Part shown: positions 41,445 to 52,577 of the stretch, in pieces
Position numbering within the stretch: the first letter of the stretch is position 1
Layout of the letters: the number at the start of each line of letters is the position of its first letter
Assembly (NCBI GenBank): GCA_019096065.1
Contig: JAGUCH010000002.1
Span: 16,194,501 to 16,258,500 of the forward strand
DNA from: Paracyclopina nana
Taxonomy: Eukaryota; Arthropoda; Copepoda; Cyclopoida; Cyclopettidae
DNA length: 64,000 nt
Direction: 5' to 3'
Notes under the pieces: generated by a model
Databases searched by the model: none
What the model was told of the DNA's origin: nothing
The model's input: only the letters and a program-made list of their open reading frames with translations
Made by a program: the position numbers and the translations under genes

Positions 41445-44400
41445 ATGGATCAACACACCGCGGCTAACGTGGAGATGGCAGTCCTCCAGTTTTACTACCA
41501 AGGCGCCTCTCAAGAAACGCATCAGTGGCTGACCACGGCCCAAATGTCTCCGGCAGCATGGAACTTTGCCTGGGAGCTTGTGATGCCGGACAAAAAGCCA
41601 GAAGTGCAGTTTTTCGGCGCGTCGACTATAGCGATTAAAGTGTCCAAGTTTTGGCACGAAGTGCCCGCCGATCAGGTAAGACAGTCAATTTTCCATTTTC
41701 CCAAGTTTTCAAAACAGCAAGTTTCATCAATTCTACAGAGTGTCGCCTTGCGGAAGAGGATTCTTGAATTGTTGACAACTTGCAAAGGGCCGAGAATTGT
41801 GCAAACGAGATTGTGCGTGGCACTCGCTGGTGTCGTCATTCAGTCCATTCCTGGCCAATGGGACCGCCCGGTGCAAGAGCTGGTGTCCATTTTCCAAGGG
41901 AAATCGACAACGTTGCTTTTTGAGCTTCTCACGGTCATCCCTGAGGAATTTTCCACGCAGGTAATAAATAAGGGGACATTTTTTATTATTATTAAAGTCA
42001 TCACCCCATTTTCTTCTTTTCTTAGGCCATGCCTTCATCCAAGAGATCTGCGGTGCGGCATGAGTTGACCAACAGCGTTCAGCACGTGCTGCCCATGATT
42101 CTGCACATTCTCCAGCAGCCCAGCCAGGGGGAGATGACAGTTCAAGCAATCAAGTGCCTTCAAGCGTGGGTTCAGTTCGGCATTCCCATGGAGGAGACAG
42201 TGCCCATAGTTGACCGGCTTTTGGCTTCTGTGCAAGACGAAGAACTGTTTGACAGCACCCTGGATGCGCTCAGCAGTATCATCAGTCACCCTGACACTCA
42301 CAAATATGTGAATCTGATGAAAAACTTCCTCGAGAAGATCCTCGGACTGGATCGGTATCTGGGCCAGCTCATGGGCGAGGGGTCGTACGAAATGTCCACT
42401 CCGCTCGTGAGCTTATTCGTCACGTTCGGAGAGACCCATTCTCGGATGCTGATCGATTGGTCAACTGAGTGTCAGGCTGGTCGAGATGCGACTCTGCGCT
42501 TGGTGAGGATCATCCACGCAGTGTCCTCTTGCTCTGCCCAGTTCCCCACGCAGGAGACGATAAGCGAGATGCCATTCGGGTTCTGGTACATTTTCCAGGA
42601 CGACATGATTGCTTGCGACCCACCTCAGTTTCAAGCTGCCATCGCCACTTTCGGCCCCATCTACGAGGAGCTGGTGAACGCGCTCATCCGCAAATCCATG
42701 TACAGCCTCAACGAAAATGAATGGACTGGTGACCAGAGAGAAGCCTTTAGGTGTTACAGGACTGACATAGCTGATACGATCATGTATTGTTACGTAAGCA
42801 TATATTGTGAGCCATCTCAATTTACCCAATTACCACATTTTCCTTGTTTACCCGCAGAACATTCTACGAGACAACTTGCTGCGATTGCTTCTTAGACACA
42901 TTGACGAGGCCACTTCCCTCAACCTCCAAGACCCAGCTCGTAATTGGCCCTATCTGGAGACCTGCCTGTTCTGCTGGTCAGCCGTTGCCGAATCTCTTGC
43001 AGAAGAGGAGGACGTAGCTAGCGAGGTGCTCACCCAGTTCCTCGCTAAACTGCCCATGCTCCCCTACAACAACAACATGAGGGTCATCTCCTCGGCCCTT
43101 GATTGCATCGGGGGCTTTGCCGAATGGCTTGCCATGCACCCCGACCTTCTGCCCCACGTGACTCCCATTGTTCTGACAGCTTTACAAAGTCCGGAAATTG
43201 CGCTCTACGCAACGATGGCACTTAAAGATATGAGTCGAGATTGTGCTGAGGGCATGAAGCCGTACAGCGAGGTGAGCTTACTTTTGCCATCTTCGCCTTA
43301 TTGTGCTAATTTTTTTTTTGCCTCTAGGAAATCATCTCTCAGTGCCACAACGCCCTGAAATCTGGACAGCTCAAGCAGGGTGACAGTGTGCGGCTCATGT
43401 ACCCGATTGGCAAGATGCTCTCGCTCTTGCCACCAGACACGATCTTGCCCAAGCTGGAGCCGATCCTGACTCCATATCTTCAAGAGATGCAGCAAAATGT
43501 CGGCTTACCACCCAGCCCGCAGACCAAGGCCAAAGTCACGTTCCACTTGAAGCTCCTCATGACCTTATTCCAGACCCTCGACATCAGTCAGAAGGACAGC
43601 GAACAAGCAGAGGCGCAGCAGCGCAAGTCCAACCATCCTCAGCCCATAGCTGTGATGTTCCCCCAGATCTACCCTCTGCTGAAGCAAGTGGCTCAAGTTT
43701 GGGTGAAGGATGCTGAGGTCATGGAAACACTGAGCAGTGTTTTGAAGCAGGTCGTGTCCACGCTCCAGGACGACATCAGGCCGTTTGCCCAGGAGATCAT
43801 CATGACCCTGCAGCAGACCTACGAGGCCCAGCCGCATTCCAGCACTCTTGATCTCGCGAGGCAATTCTTCGTCATGTATGGCAATGATCAGAATATGGTG
43901 CCCTTGATCCGGCCTTTCCTCAAGGCTCTCATCGACCGAACCATGCAGGAGATGCGATCTACAGGAAATCCCTCTGATTTCTCCGAGCTGGTGGCCACAT
44001 TTTTCCAGGTAAAAAGTGCCCTGCTAAATTACTCTACTCATTACAGAATCTAGCTCTCTAGTTATATAGAAGTGAGTAAGGTCTGATCTAGGTACTAAAT
44101 AAGCTTAAAGAGCGGACAACAAAATCCGCAATTTTGCGCTGGTTCCTTTCTCGTAACCTTTTAGGCAAATCGGAAAGATGTCTTCATTCTCTACAATACC
44201 TAGGGAGTTGCGTGGGGAGCGGGAAAAAAATCAAAACTGTATTCTTTGCATAGGATTAGTGTCTACTTCCGCATTTTTAACTCTAAATTATGGTACGCGC
44301 AATTGCCTCAGATTTCAGCGAAGTAGTTTAGCACTCATTTGTGATAAATGCAACTCATGCCATTAGATGAAGGCTTGCAAATGAGTATACGGCATCATTT

Positions 44401-45817
44401 TAAAACCATCTTGACTGATAAAGAAATAGTATGAAACTACAGATTCATGTGGATAACATGACATCGGAAAAGTTATACTCCGATCACATTAGCTAATAGT
44501 TTACATGTCAGGGAAAATACACTTTTCAAAATTCAGTGATTGTGGCCGTCCTTTATGAAATTTTGCAAAAATGTGACATGAAACTCTAATATTTAGGCCA
44601 GTTGTACTAAATATATAGTTATAAATACCGTATAAATTGGCTCATTTTACTGCGGTCCGAGTCGTTCTTGCAAATTTTTTTCGACTATTTCAGCTATTTT
44701 TTCACAAAATGATAGTGCGAAAAATTGTTTGGCAAAGACGATAATTTTAGGGCAAATAACATTACAATAAGCCCAAAATTATTCTCAATTTGATTAATAT
44801 TGATGCCTCAACAAAATTGCATCTTATCGAATTATTATTGTGTCCATTAAAAATGTATCAAAGAGGCCAACGCCTCATCGTTTGGAGGTAAAATTGACTT
44901 AGCTGCCAAAAATATGGTGAAGTCATGTAGAATTGAAAATCTGAAAAAAAAATGGGGTTTTTGAAATTTGTAAGGTTACTCACGGATCAGACCTTGCATA
45001 CGTCTTCGCAAATCTTAGAATCAGAAGAATTAGCTAAATGATCTCCATATTAGATGAGGGGGAAATTACAAAAATTGCTATTAGGCTTTTTTTAGGTTCT
45101 CGATCAGACTTTCTTCTTCCTCCATCTTGCATTGCATTAGTTCCGAGATCCGAAGCCACAAAAGAAAGATCGATTTATGCAAATCCGATATCTTTGCAGG
45201 TTCTCTCTCAGATTCTGAAGAAATCGCCCACGCTGCTGATCATGGGAGCCGGCGTGGACATTGACGTCGGCCAGCTGTTCCAGTGCGGCTGCGGCTGCCT
45301 CGGGTTCCCTGAGAGCGGCCCAGTCAAGTATGCCTGCAGCTTCCTCTCGCACTTTGTCAATGTCAGCCGCGATCACCCCCCGCTGAACATGATTGTCAAT
45401 CGTCACGGAGAGGTGCTCTTCATGAATGTCATGCAGTGCGTGGGCGGAGCGGCCTCTTCCGCGTTTGTCGACAACTACGTCGACATCCTTTTCGCACTGA
45501 ACAAAAAGTACTTTGACAATCTGTGCCAATGGCTGGGGGCTCTCGTGAACACGGACGGCTTTCCTTCTGGCAACGTGAACAAGGAGCAGAAGCAACAGTT
45601 TGCCAGCCTCGTGCTCAAGGAGCGAGCCAATAAGCGGAAGCTGCAGGAGATCGCGCGAGAGTTCTCCCTGGCCTGCACAGGGTTGGCAGGGACCCAGCAG
45701 GCTGTGCAAATGGCCCAGGTCCTGGCCGCCTGGGACCGCGTCGGCGAGCACAAGGCCCAGATGGACGCAGCCAAAAATAACGCAGCACCTGGCGCAGCTA
45801 TGACTGTCATCAGCTAA
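41445..45817 (+). CDS. IPO13: Importin-13, 977 aa, six exons
   Basis: A beta-karyopherin that carries cargo in both directions through the nuclear pore under Ran control. Exons 41445-41675, 41739-41960, 42026-42793, 42858-43271, 43328-44008 and 45200-45817 all join in phase 0 (2934 coding bases). The N-terminal Ran-binding region matches importin-13 (QMSPAAWNFAWELVMPDKKP, VQFFGASTIAIKVSKFW). Further family blocks are FDSTLDALSSIISHPD, GFWYIFQDDM, YRTDIADTIMYCY and, near the end, YVDILFALNKKYF and FPSGNVNKEQKQQF. HEAT repeats fill the middle. Length is close to human IPO13 (963). The last intron is 1.19 kb, while the others are 56-65 bp. AATAAA is at 45888-45893. The importin-13 blocks argue against transportin-3. 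Confidence 0.95.
44009..45199 (+). other. IPO13: Large last intron of IPO13
   Basis: 1.19 kb, AT-rich, no gene or clear repeat. The donor is CCAG/GTAAAA and the acceptor TTTGCAG at 45199. Confidence 0.7.
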
Positions 45818-46122
45818 TTATTACTGCGGAAAATCATAGTATTAAATTACGCTATTATTTTATCATTGTACCAGCCATGCTGCTTAAAATAAAGGAACTG
45901 CGAGAAGGACTCCAGTATAATTATCCCATCTCGGTCAGCCAAGAAGAGCTTTCTTTTCTTTCTCCTCTCTGCTCATCATTACGACTATTGCTGTAGAAGC
46001 TCGTTTCTTTAGCGCGAGAGCTCAAGAGGGGCCTTAAATGCCTCTCGGGAATACAGCAACAAGTTCGCCTTATCAACTCAGCGAGGAAAAGTCCGCCACA
46101 GCAACTGGTTGCCCTGAAAACG

Positions 46123-46359
46123 ATGAGAGCTCAAAACGAGCTAGAAGGTATGTGATATGGTATTTATATTTAAAGTCCTAATTTTCATTATTTTCTAATT
46201 TTAGATAGTGCAGTTGGCCACAATTTGGAAAGAGGCTCTCGAGGCCACTGGAAAAATCCGTGTGACTTTTTCGTCTCCTGCCTGGGATATGCTGTAGGCC
46301 TGGGCAACATATGGAGGTTTCCCTTGCTCTGCTTCAAGCATGGAGGAGGCAGTTTCCTG
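46123..46359 (+). CDS. SLC6 sodium-dependent transporter, first two coding exons only
   Basis: SLC6 proteins import amino acids or neurotransmitters with sodium and chloride. Exon 1 (46123-46147, MRAQNELE) joins exon 2 (46205-46359) in phase 1. The translation gives the family start: arginine/tryptophan gate motif ([20 protein letters not shown]), the sodium-site helix GLGNIWRFP and KHGGGSFL. Exon 2 ends in a GTAAGG donor, but no exon for the following helices is visible downstream in the window. The decarboxylase gene on the other strand begins 30 bp later. The remaining exons are either beyond a long intron carrying that gene and the right retroelement, or lost or separated by rearrangement. 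Confidence 0.72.
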
Positions 46360-46389
46360 GTAAGGACACTTACATCAATTTTAGGAATA

Positions 46390-47877
46390 TTACATGAGCC
46401 GAGGTTGCCTGGAGCCCCAAAACTCCAGGCACTCTCTCAAAGTTTCCCGTTCTTTGAAGCAAAAAATCGTGTTGCTTTTCAATGAGAAACCGTAGACTGG
46501 GCTTGGGATTATAGAGTTGAACTTGGAGTACATGGATAATGTGTACGCTCCAGTGTCATGCATAATCAGCAAGTGCCCAGCCTCAATGATGCTTGGTAAA
46601 GCAATGTTCTTGCCAACAAAATCACCCTACATGAAAACAATATCACTATATAATACTATCATAAAGAGTGCATATATACTTGGAAACACAAAGGCCCAGC
46701 AATGTTGTAGGACTTTGTGGCTTTCCCAGGCAGAAAAGCTCCATGCCTATCAGCCACACTGAACCTGTGAAACCTCACTTGTGGAGTGTAGACTTCGGGC
46801 AAGAATTGATTGGATCCCAAATGAGTCAAAAGAATCGGATCATTTTCCGGCAGCCATTGCTTGACATACTCAATTTTGGAAATGGTTGACCCACACTTCA
46901 ATAGCAGAGAGCGGCCAAACTCTGTGCACACTTGGTACTTTCCACTGAACAGCAGCGGAACATTCTTCTCCAATTCTTTTCTATACTGGAGGAAAGAAAA
47001 ATCCTCACTTTCATTGGGCTCAGTATAAGAGGATGACAATCCACCACCAATATTGATACACTCAATATTCACCCCACTCTCCTCCAAACTTTTCACAAAA
47101 TCCATGCAAATCTATAAATAATACATTTAGGGGGAAACAGTATATATATTTTTGTTTGAGTAGAAATACATACCTTGGCACCTTGCACAAATTTCTCAAG
47201 AGGAACTCCTTGACTTCCAACATGAAAATGGATGCCAGTCAACCAGTTGTACCTGGCATAAATAGCCTTCACCAAAGGCTGCTCATTATCTGTTATGGGA
47301 AGGCCAAATTTGGACTCTTTAGTGGCAGTAGAGGTGAAAGCATCAGATCCTGCCCCAACAACGGGGTTAACTCTAAGGCCAATTCTTGCTCTAGAGCCCT
47401 TGCAAGTGGTATTCAATAAGTCATCAACCACAGAAGCTTCACTTTCATTGTCAAGATTGATAGTAAGGCCAAGCTTCAGGGCTTGCTCCAAATCAGCCTG
47501 GAAAAAGACAACTCATATTAACCATGTACATAGAGCTTCATTGCTAAATTGTAGTACCTTGGATTTGCAAGGGTTGTCATAGATGACCTTATTGGGCTCA
47601 AGGCCCAGAGAAAGGCTCAGAAGAGCTTCATTTAGAGAGGCAGTCTCTGTACCCATCCCATTTCTGATGGCACATTGAACCACTCCTCTTATGGGATTGG
47701 CCTTGACAGCCAAGCAATGAGTAAAAAAGACTCATTGAAAGCTTCATGGAGACTTGTGATTCTACTCTCAAAATAATCCAAGTCAAAAATGTTCACTGAT
47801 GGAGAATTGTCATTCAAAATGCCACCCTGAACCATTTTAGGTAGGATTGCTGCCAAATTTTTTCCAGCTGACAACAT
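46390..47877 (-). pseudogene. Diaminopimelate-decarboxylase-like PLP enzyme with four exons and a frameshift
   Basis: Fold-type III PLP decarboxylase; the bacterial and plant enzyme makes lysine from diaminopimelate. Exons 47558-47877, 47174-47497, 46680-47111 and 46390-46626 would give about 437 aa. Visible: PLP lysine in AVKANPIRGVV; HFHVGSQG; the glycine loop NIGGGLSSS; EFGRSLLL (usual EPGRS, Pro replaced by Phe); the active-site cysteine GPLCFQGDFV; and GAYTLSMYSKFNS. GPLC…GD and the Ser after EFGR favour diaminopimelate over ornithine decarboxylase. Exon 1 has a frame break at an A6 run (T6 on the coding strand, 47723-47728): the N-terminal frame leads to FLLIAWL while the catalytic lysine lies in another frame. 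This may be a real mutation or a base-call error. All other junctions keep frame, so decay, if real, is recent. Confidence 0.75.
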
Positions 47878-48070
47878 TGTATATCCTCAAGCCTGAAAAA
47901 GTGCGCCTAATTAAAACTTGTTCCTGATCAAAACTTGTATGCGTAGCATTTGAAGCAAGCTGATTCAGGAGCAGCACAAGCTGGCAAGCGCAAACATATG
48001 TATATGGAGTATGGATTATCTAAGCCCATTATTGGCTTGGCTTTTAAATTAAAAAGTATGAGAGCTGGTT

Positions 48071-48275
48071 TGTGCCATTGTGCGCCATGATTGTTTGCCT
48101 TTGTGTGCTACTGTGTGCCTTTTTGTGTCATTGTGCGCCATGTTTGCTTTTGTGTGCCATGATTGTTTGCCTTTGTGTGCTACTGTGTGCCTTTTTGTGT
48201 CATTGCGCGCCATGTTTGCTTTTGTGTGCCATTGTGTGCCATGATTGTTTGCCTTTGTGTGCTATTGTGTGCCTT
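48071..48275. repeat. Minisatellite of TGTGCCATTGTGCGCCATG-type units
   Basis: Repeats of the words TTTGTGTGC, CATTGTGCGCCATG and GATTGTTTGCC, with a higher-order period of roughly 90 bp repeated about twice. The frame is open in several phases only because of the repeat. Confidence 0.8.
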
Positions 48276-48689
48276 TAAATTAAAAAAGTTATCGATAAAT
48301 AATTACTTAATTAAAGTAAATAATAGAGGGTTTCGTGAACAGCTTACTCAGCTTTTGCTGAATATAAGGTTTTGCCAAAATATCAGTGCATTGCTGTCAT
48401 TAGGTGTTTGGCCGGCCTATGCTAGCAGGCAAGCTGCCAAGTACACTAGAAAATTCCAAAAACAAGCCCTCTAACTGAAACTATGTTGCTATTTTTGACT
48501 GGGGATTGCATTTTTTCACTAATGCCTTCCTACAACTACCTTCCATGCATTGAAAAAGGCTAGAAATTATAAATAAAATCATTGCTGGTTTTCATCCCAC
48601 CCTCACCAATTCCTCACCCCCCTCCCAATTGCTTCAGTGTGACACGAGTCTCAAACTAAGTTTCAAAATGTGCCAATTCTAAGGGGTAT

Positions 48690-49460
48690 ACTAGTAAAAG
48701 GCACTTTTTGGGAAAGGCACCTACATAAATTGGCACTACTGTAAAAGGCACCATACAATATTAGCGCTTTAATAAAAGGCACTATATAATATTGGCACCC
48801 CTAGTATAAGCCACCCATCTCATTTATTTGATCTTTTGGATTAAAAGAATCTGTGTTTTCTGATACACTTGGCTGAAAGGACATTAAGTAGATTGGTCAA
48901 CATATGAAAGATGTCAATTAAATTGGCTAGAAACAATACTTGATTTGCTGAGAGGCCTTATGCTTTGAAAGTGTTGATTCAAAAACCTTGGTTGGGTAGT
49001 GTAGGGTTGCTATATCAGTGAAAAAAAATACTTTATGGCACCAGTACATTTTCCACATTTTGTGATTTTGTTGTCATAGACAAAGTTATGATCAGGAATG
49101 TTAACATCGGACATTTTGCCAAATGAAACTATTATAGCAAACTGACGCTCAAGAAACGGAAAATGCCCCTTTTTTGTGCTAAAAATCATGTGATGTTGGT
49201 CACTTACCAAATCTTGCAAACTTTGCGAACACCTCAGCAAGCTATTTGCCCCCCAAAAATACCGTGTCACCACCCACCTTGCGGAATTTTGAGTACCTGA
49301 TAAAGCTCATTTGTCTTGCTTGCTATTAATTGTGGCAGTGCCTTTTATTGCAGTGCCATTTATTGTAATGCCATTTAACAATAGTGCCAACTGTTGCAGT
49401 GCCAACTTATGTAGGTGCCTTTCACAAAAAGTGCCTTTTACCAGCAGAGCCATTCTAAGG
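48690..49460. mobile_element. Foldback element with GGCAC-repeat arms
   Basis: The left arm (about 48690-48820) and right arm (about 49325-49460, reverse strand) share TAAAAGGCACTTTTTG, GAAAGGCACCTACATAA and TTGGCACT in the same order. Each arm is itself built of short AAAGGCAC/TTGGCAC units. No transposase frame lies between the arms. Confidence 0.7.
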
Positions 49461-52449
49461 CTTGATTTTTTACAGAAATTGAGCTTCCCTGCATTACTTA
49501 AAGTAGCATTTTATTCTCTTTGTGATGACACTCTTTAAAGACATTTCAAGCCTGTAATTTCTCTGTTTTAATCCAATTTTGCTAGAACTATTTGCAGAAA
49601 ACCAAGACAGCTAGCCTGCATTGCATGCCATGCCAGTACAAAAACTGTAGCACGAGCAACAGCATTTCTTGACTGCAATGTTTCTGGGAAATATCTTAAT
49701 ATATGGCTTTTTTATAAAAAAAGTGGCCAATTTAGATCCATAGTGTCCAAAGCTACAAGTTTGTTGTGAACCCTTGAGCTATCTGATCAACTAAAAGTAA
49801 GGCAATTTTCATCATTAATCGATCTGTCATGCCAAAGACAGGTTTCTGGATATGAAGTTTACTGAATGAAGCAAATTGCCTTAAAGGGGCTGGCAAAGTT
49901 GTCACTAGTAGTGTGCATGAGTGAGACGTTGCTTTTTTTGACTATAGGGCTACCCGATTTTTTTTGCTCAGCCCTTCAGGGGCCCCATGGGACCGCCAAA
50001 ACACCAAGGATTTTTTCTCTGCGTGGCCGGGAAGTGCCTCAAAATAAGGATTTTTATCCCCCTTGCCACCCGCCATTTCGTGATTTTTTTATTCATGAAG
50101 TTTTAATTTTTCCGTCAAATTGCCGCGCGTTAATTGCGTAGCGCTCGCATCTCGATAAGTGTGACGTCACGAAAGCTGAAAATAAACAAACAGCAACAGC
50201 TGCAATGCTCGCTGAATTGCAGGCAAGGCCAAGACTTTTTAGAGATAATTACTGGAAAAAAAGGCCGAATTTGAACAGGAAACATACTGCAATGAAAATT
50301 GACCAAAAGTTTACCAAATGAATCCTAAAACAATTAGAAATGCTACAAGCTTAGTAACAGCTCTTTCCTTGGCCAGTTGAAGGAGGAAATAGGCAAAAAA
50401 CATTTATTTACTTTTCATAAGTACATCATGTCTCTGGTACACGTTACGACCAGAATAGGACTTGATTGGACCCCTCCAGTGGAACCTGTGGAAACCGTGG
50501 AGCCCGTGGAGTCACCAGAAGTCCGGAAGGTTGCCTATTCACCGCTACATCACCACCTCAAAATCACAAAACCTCCTTTCTTTCTTAAAAACACCTTTTC
50601 ATCTCCTCCAACTCTCTGATTACTGCTGCTGCTGCTGCTACTACCTATACGTTGAGCCTAACCTATGGCAATTCACCTGACCTTGAGTGGAGAAGTTGCT
50701 AGCCATTGTGTGGAGGAGTTGCTAGCTGCTATATAGAGAGGGCCTGCTGCTGCATGTTAACGGAGAGAAGCAGATGGAAGCTGATGGAACTTGCTGCGAT
50801 GCATCGATTGGAGAAGAAGGAGAAGACTCGGGGAGTTCGATGGGGGACTTCAGAGAAGCAACACATGGACCTAGTGCACATGGCCCATTGAGTGAGCTCT
50901 GCCTTGCTATTGTCCCACCAAAGTTCTCCAAAGTGTGCTGAGGCATGAAGAAGATGGCCACAAGAATATTTACTGCAGTATTTATTGCTTTGTGTTAGTA
51001 GCCATTAATTTGTGTGGTGTTAAAAGCTGAGTGAATAAGACAACTCTGTTGAACTTTGTTTGACCATGACTTGTATAGTGGTTTCCTGGGCAGTTATGCA
51101 TCCTTGTCTGAGGCTGTTGAGGCCGTTGAGGACATGGGTAGGAGGCCCAATCACTGGTCTACAGCACTGAAGCTTGCCATGTGATGTATCTCGCCAGAGT
51201 TGGAGCACTGAAGCTGCGGCTTTGGGTCCAAGGCGGGTAGACATCCGGCCAGCACCCGGAGGCTGCGAACGGTACCGTGACCATGAAGCCGATGCTAACC
51301 ATCCTAGGCTTTAGAGGGTGTGACCGTCGCACACCATTTTGGAGGCCCCGGAGGGATTGGTGTACACTTTCTCTCCTAAAGGTTTGATGACCAAAAACCC
51401 ATTCAAGTCCCGGAAAATGTCTTGGTGTGTATCAGGATTCCTGCTCTGCGGCGCAGGTTGGGCGGCACGCTGATTGCGATCAGGGTGTGACAAATACAGT
51501 AAAAAATCCCGAAGGCTGACGAGCCGATGGGGGTCACTCCGATGGCATTCTGGGCCTTTGAGGTGCTCGTGCTTTATATTCCCTTAGGCCTAAAGTGCGC
51601 ATCGATGCCGTTGGCGGGTTGGAACTGGCGCGCGGGGAGTGCAAGAAGGTACAGGCCGTGACGTACCACCAGCCCGTTGATGATGTCTTCCATGGACTAT
51701 TGTTATGATGATGGGCCTACACAAAGTAACAATGACACTGTCTTTCCCGGAGGTGAATGCATGCGTGCAGGCTCCGCATGGCATAGCTTGGAGTATGGGT
51801 GCCATGGCAGCCGGAAAGCCAGCCAAGGTGCAGGTTGCGACCTGAGCCTCTGTTGCCTATCCATCATGGGGCGAGTGAGCGCAAGAGTGGTGCGCCACTA
51901 GTGGGTCTCGCCCGTGGGTATGGCCACACAGATGGAAGAAGATGATGTAATCCCTGACCCCGCTGTGAGTCAACGAACCCCAAATAGGCCATGCATGGAG
52001 CCAAAGTGGGAGCCACAAAGGAAAATGCGTGTTTGGGGCCCAAAAAAATGGCTAACCTTGGACAAGATGCCGAGGGCACAGGGAAGGTTGGCCGGCCCGC
52101 AACTCGAGGAGGAGTGGGCAAATTTTAAATCTTCATTCACTGAGTCGACACTGGTTGGCGAAGTGGCATACCTTTTTTGCGTAAAAAGTTGATGCACCTT
52201 TGTTTTCAGAGACTTAAGAAGAACCTAACATCTGTGGCACCAGTAGTGCTAAACCCCTAACCTTTTCTATAATATAACAAGTGAGTGTACCTGTGCGTGT
52301 GTGTGTGTGTGTTTTGTCTTGGCCGCTCATAGCCTTGACAAAAAATAAAATAAACGAGCTTAGTAATTGCAACCTTTTTCTCTGTGTCACTTGACGCGGC
52401 GTAGTAATTAGGACAAGCTTCCCTGTGCTTTGAACAGTGTATAGCTTTT

Positions 52450-52491
52450 AATTCGGTATTGCCGAATTTAGTACACACAGTAGTGTACTAA
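52450..52491 (+). repeat. Two adjacent perfect hairpins in the gag leader (right copy)
   Basis: AATTCGG-(5)-CCGAATT at 52450-52468 and TTAGTACAC-(6)-GTGTACTAA at 52468-52491, identical in stem sequence to the left copy. Confidence 0.75.
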
Positions 52492-52505
52492 GACCAGAAT
52501 ATTGC

Positions 52506-52577
52506 GTGTGACTCCGTTGCACCTCTAAAGATAAGAATACTCCGTGTGACTCCGTTGCACTTTTAAAAAGATAAGAA
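52506..52577 (+). repeat. Tandem leader unit directly before the gag start
   Basis: Two copies of GTGTGACTCCGTTGCAC followed by a TA-rich stretch and AGATAAGAA (52506-52537 and 52544-52577). The second copy ends at the base before the gag ATG. The left copy has the same duplication. Confidence 0.75.

Larger units (their letters stand above)
47878..50416. other. Gene-poor region between the decarboxylase gene and the right element
   Basis: Holds a minisatellite (48071-48275) and a foldback element (48690-49460), with AT-rich sequence otherwise. No further SLC6 exon was recognised. Short open frames here have no recognisable content. Confidence 0.5.
50417..52577 (+). other. 5' non-coding block of the right element (candidate LTR plus leader)
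   Basis: 2.16 kb matching 16406-18574 end to end. Contains (GT)n near 52297, AATAAAATAAA near 52340, the two conserved hairpins and the duplicated pre-gag unit. Short frames on both strands are not preserved between copies. Confidence 0.5.

Noticed and set aside
41445-45817. Transportin-3 as identity of this karyopherin
   Set aside because: The N-terminal and C-terminal blocks match importin-13 far better.
46390-47877. Ornithine decarboxylase as identity
   Set aside because: GPLC…GD, the EFGRS motif and the C-terminal GAYTLSMYSKFN pattern fit the diaminopimelate decarboxylase branch.
48072-48474. Overlapping Cys-rich frames at 48 kb
   Set aside because: They are produced by a minisatellite and are open in more than one phase.
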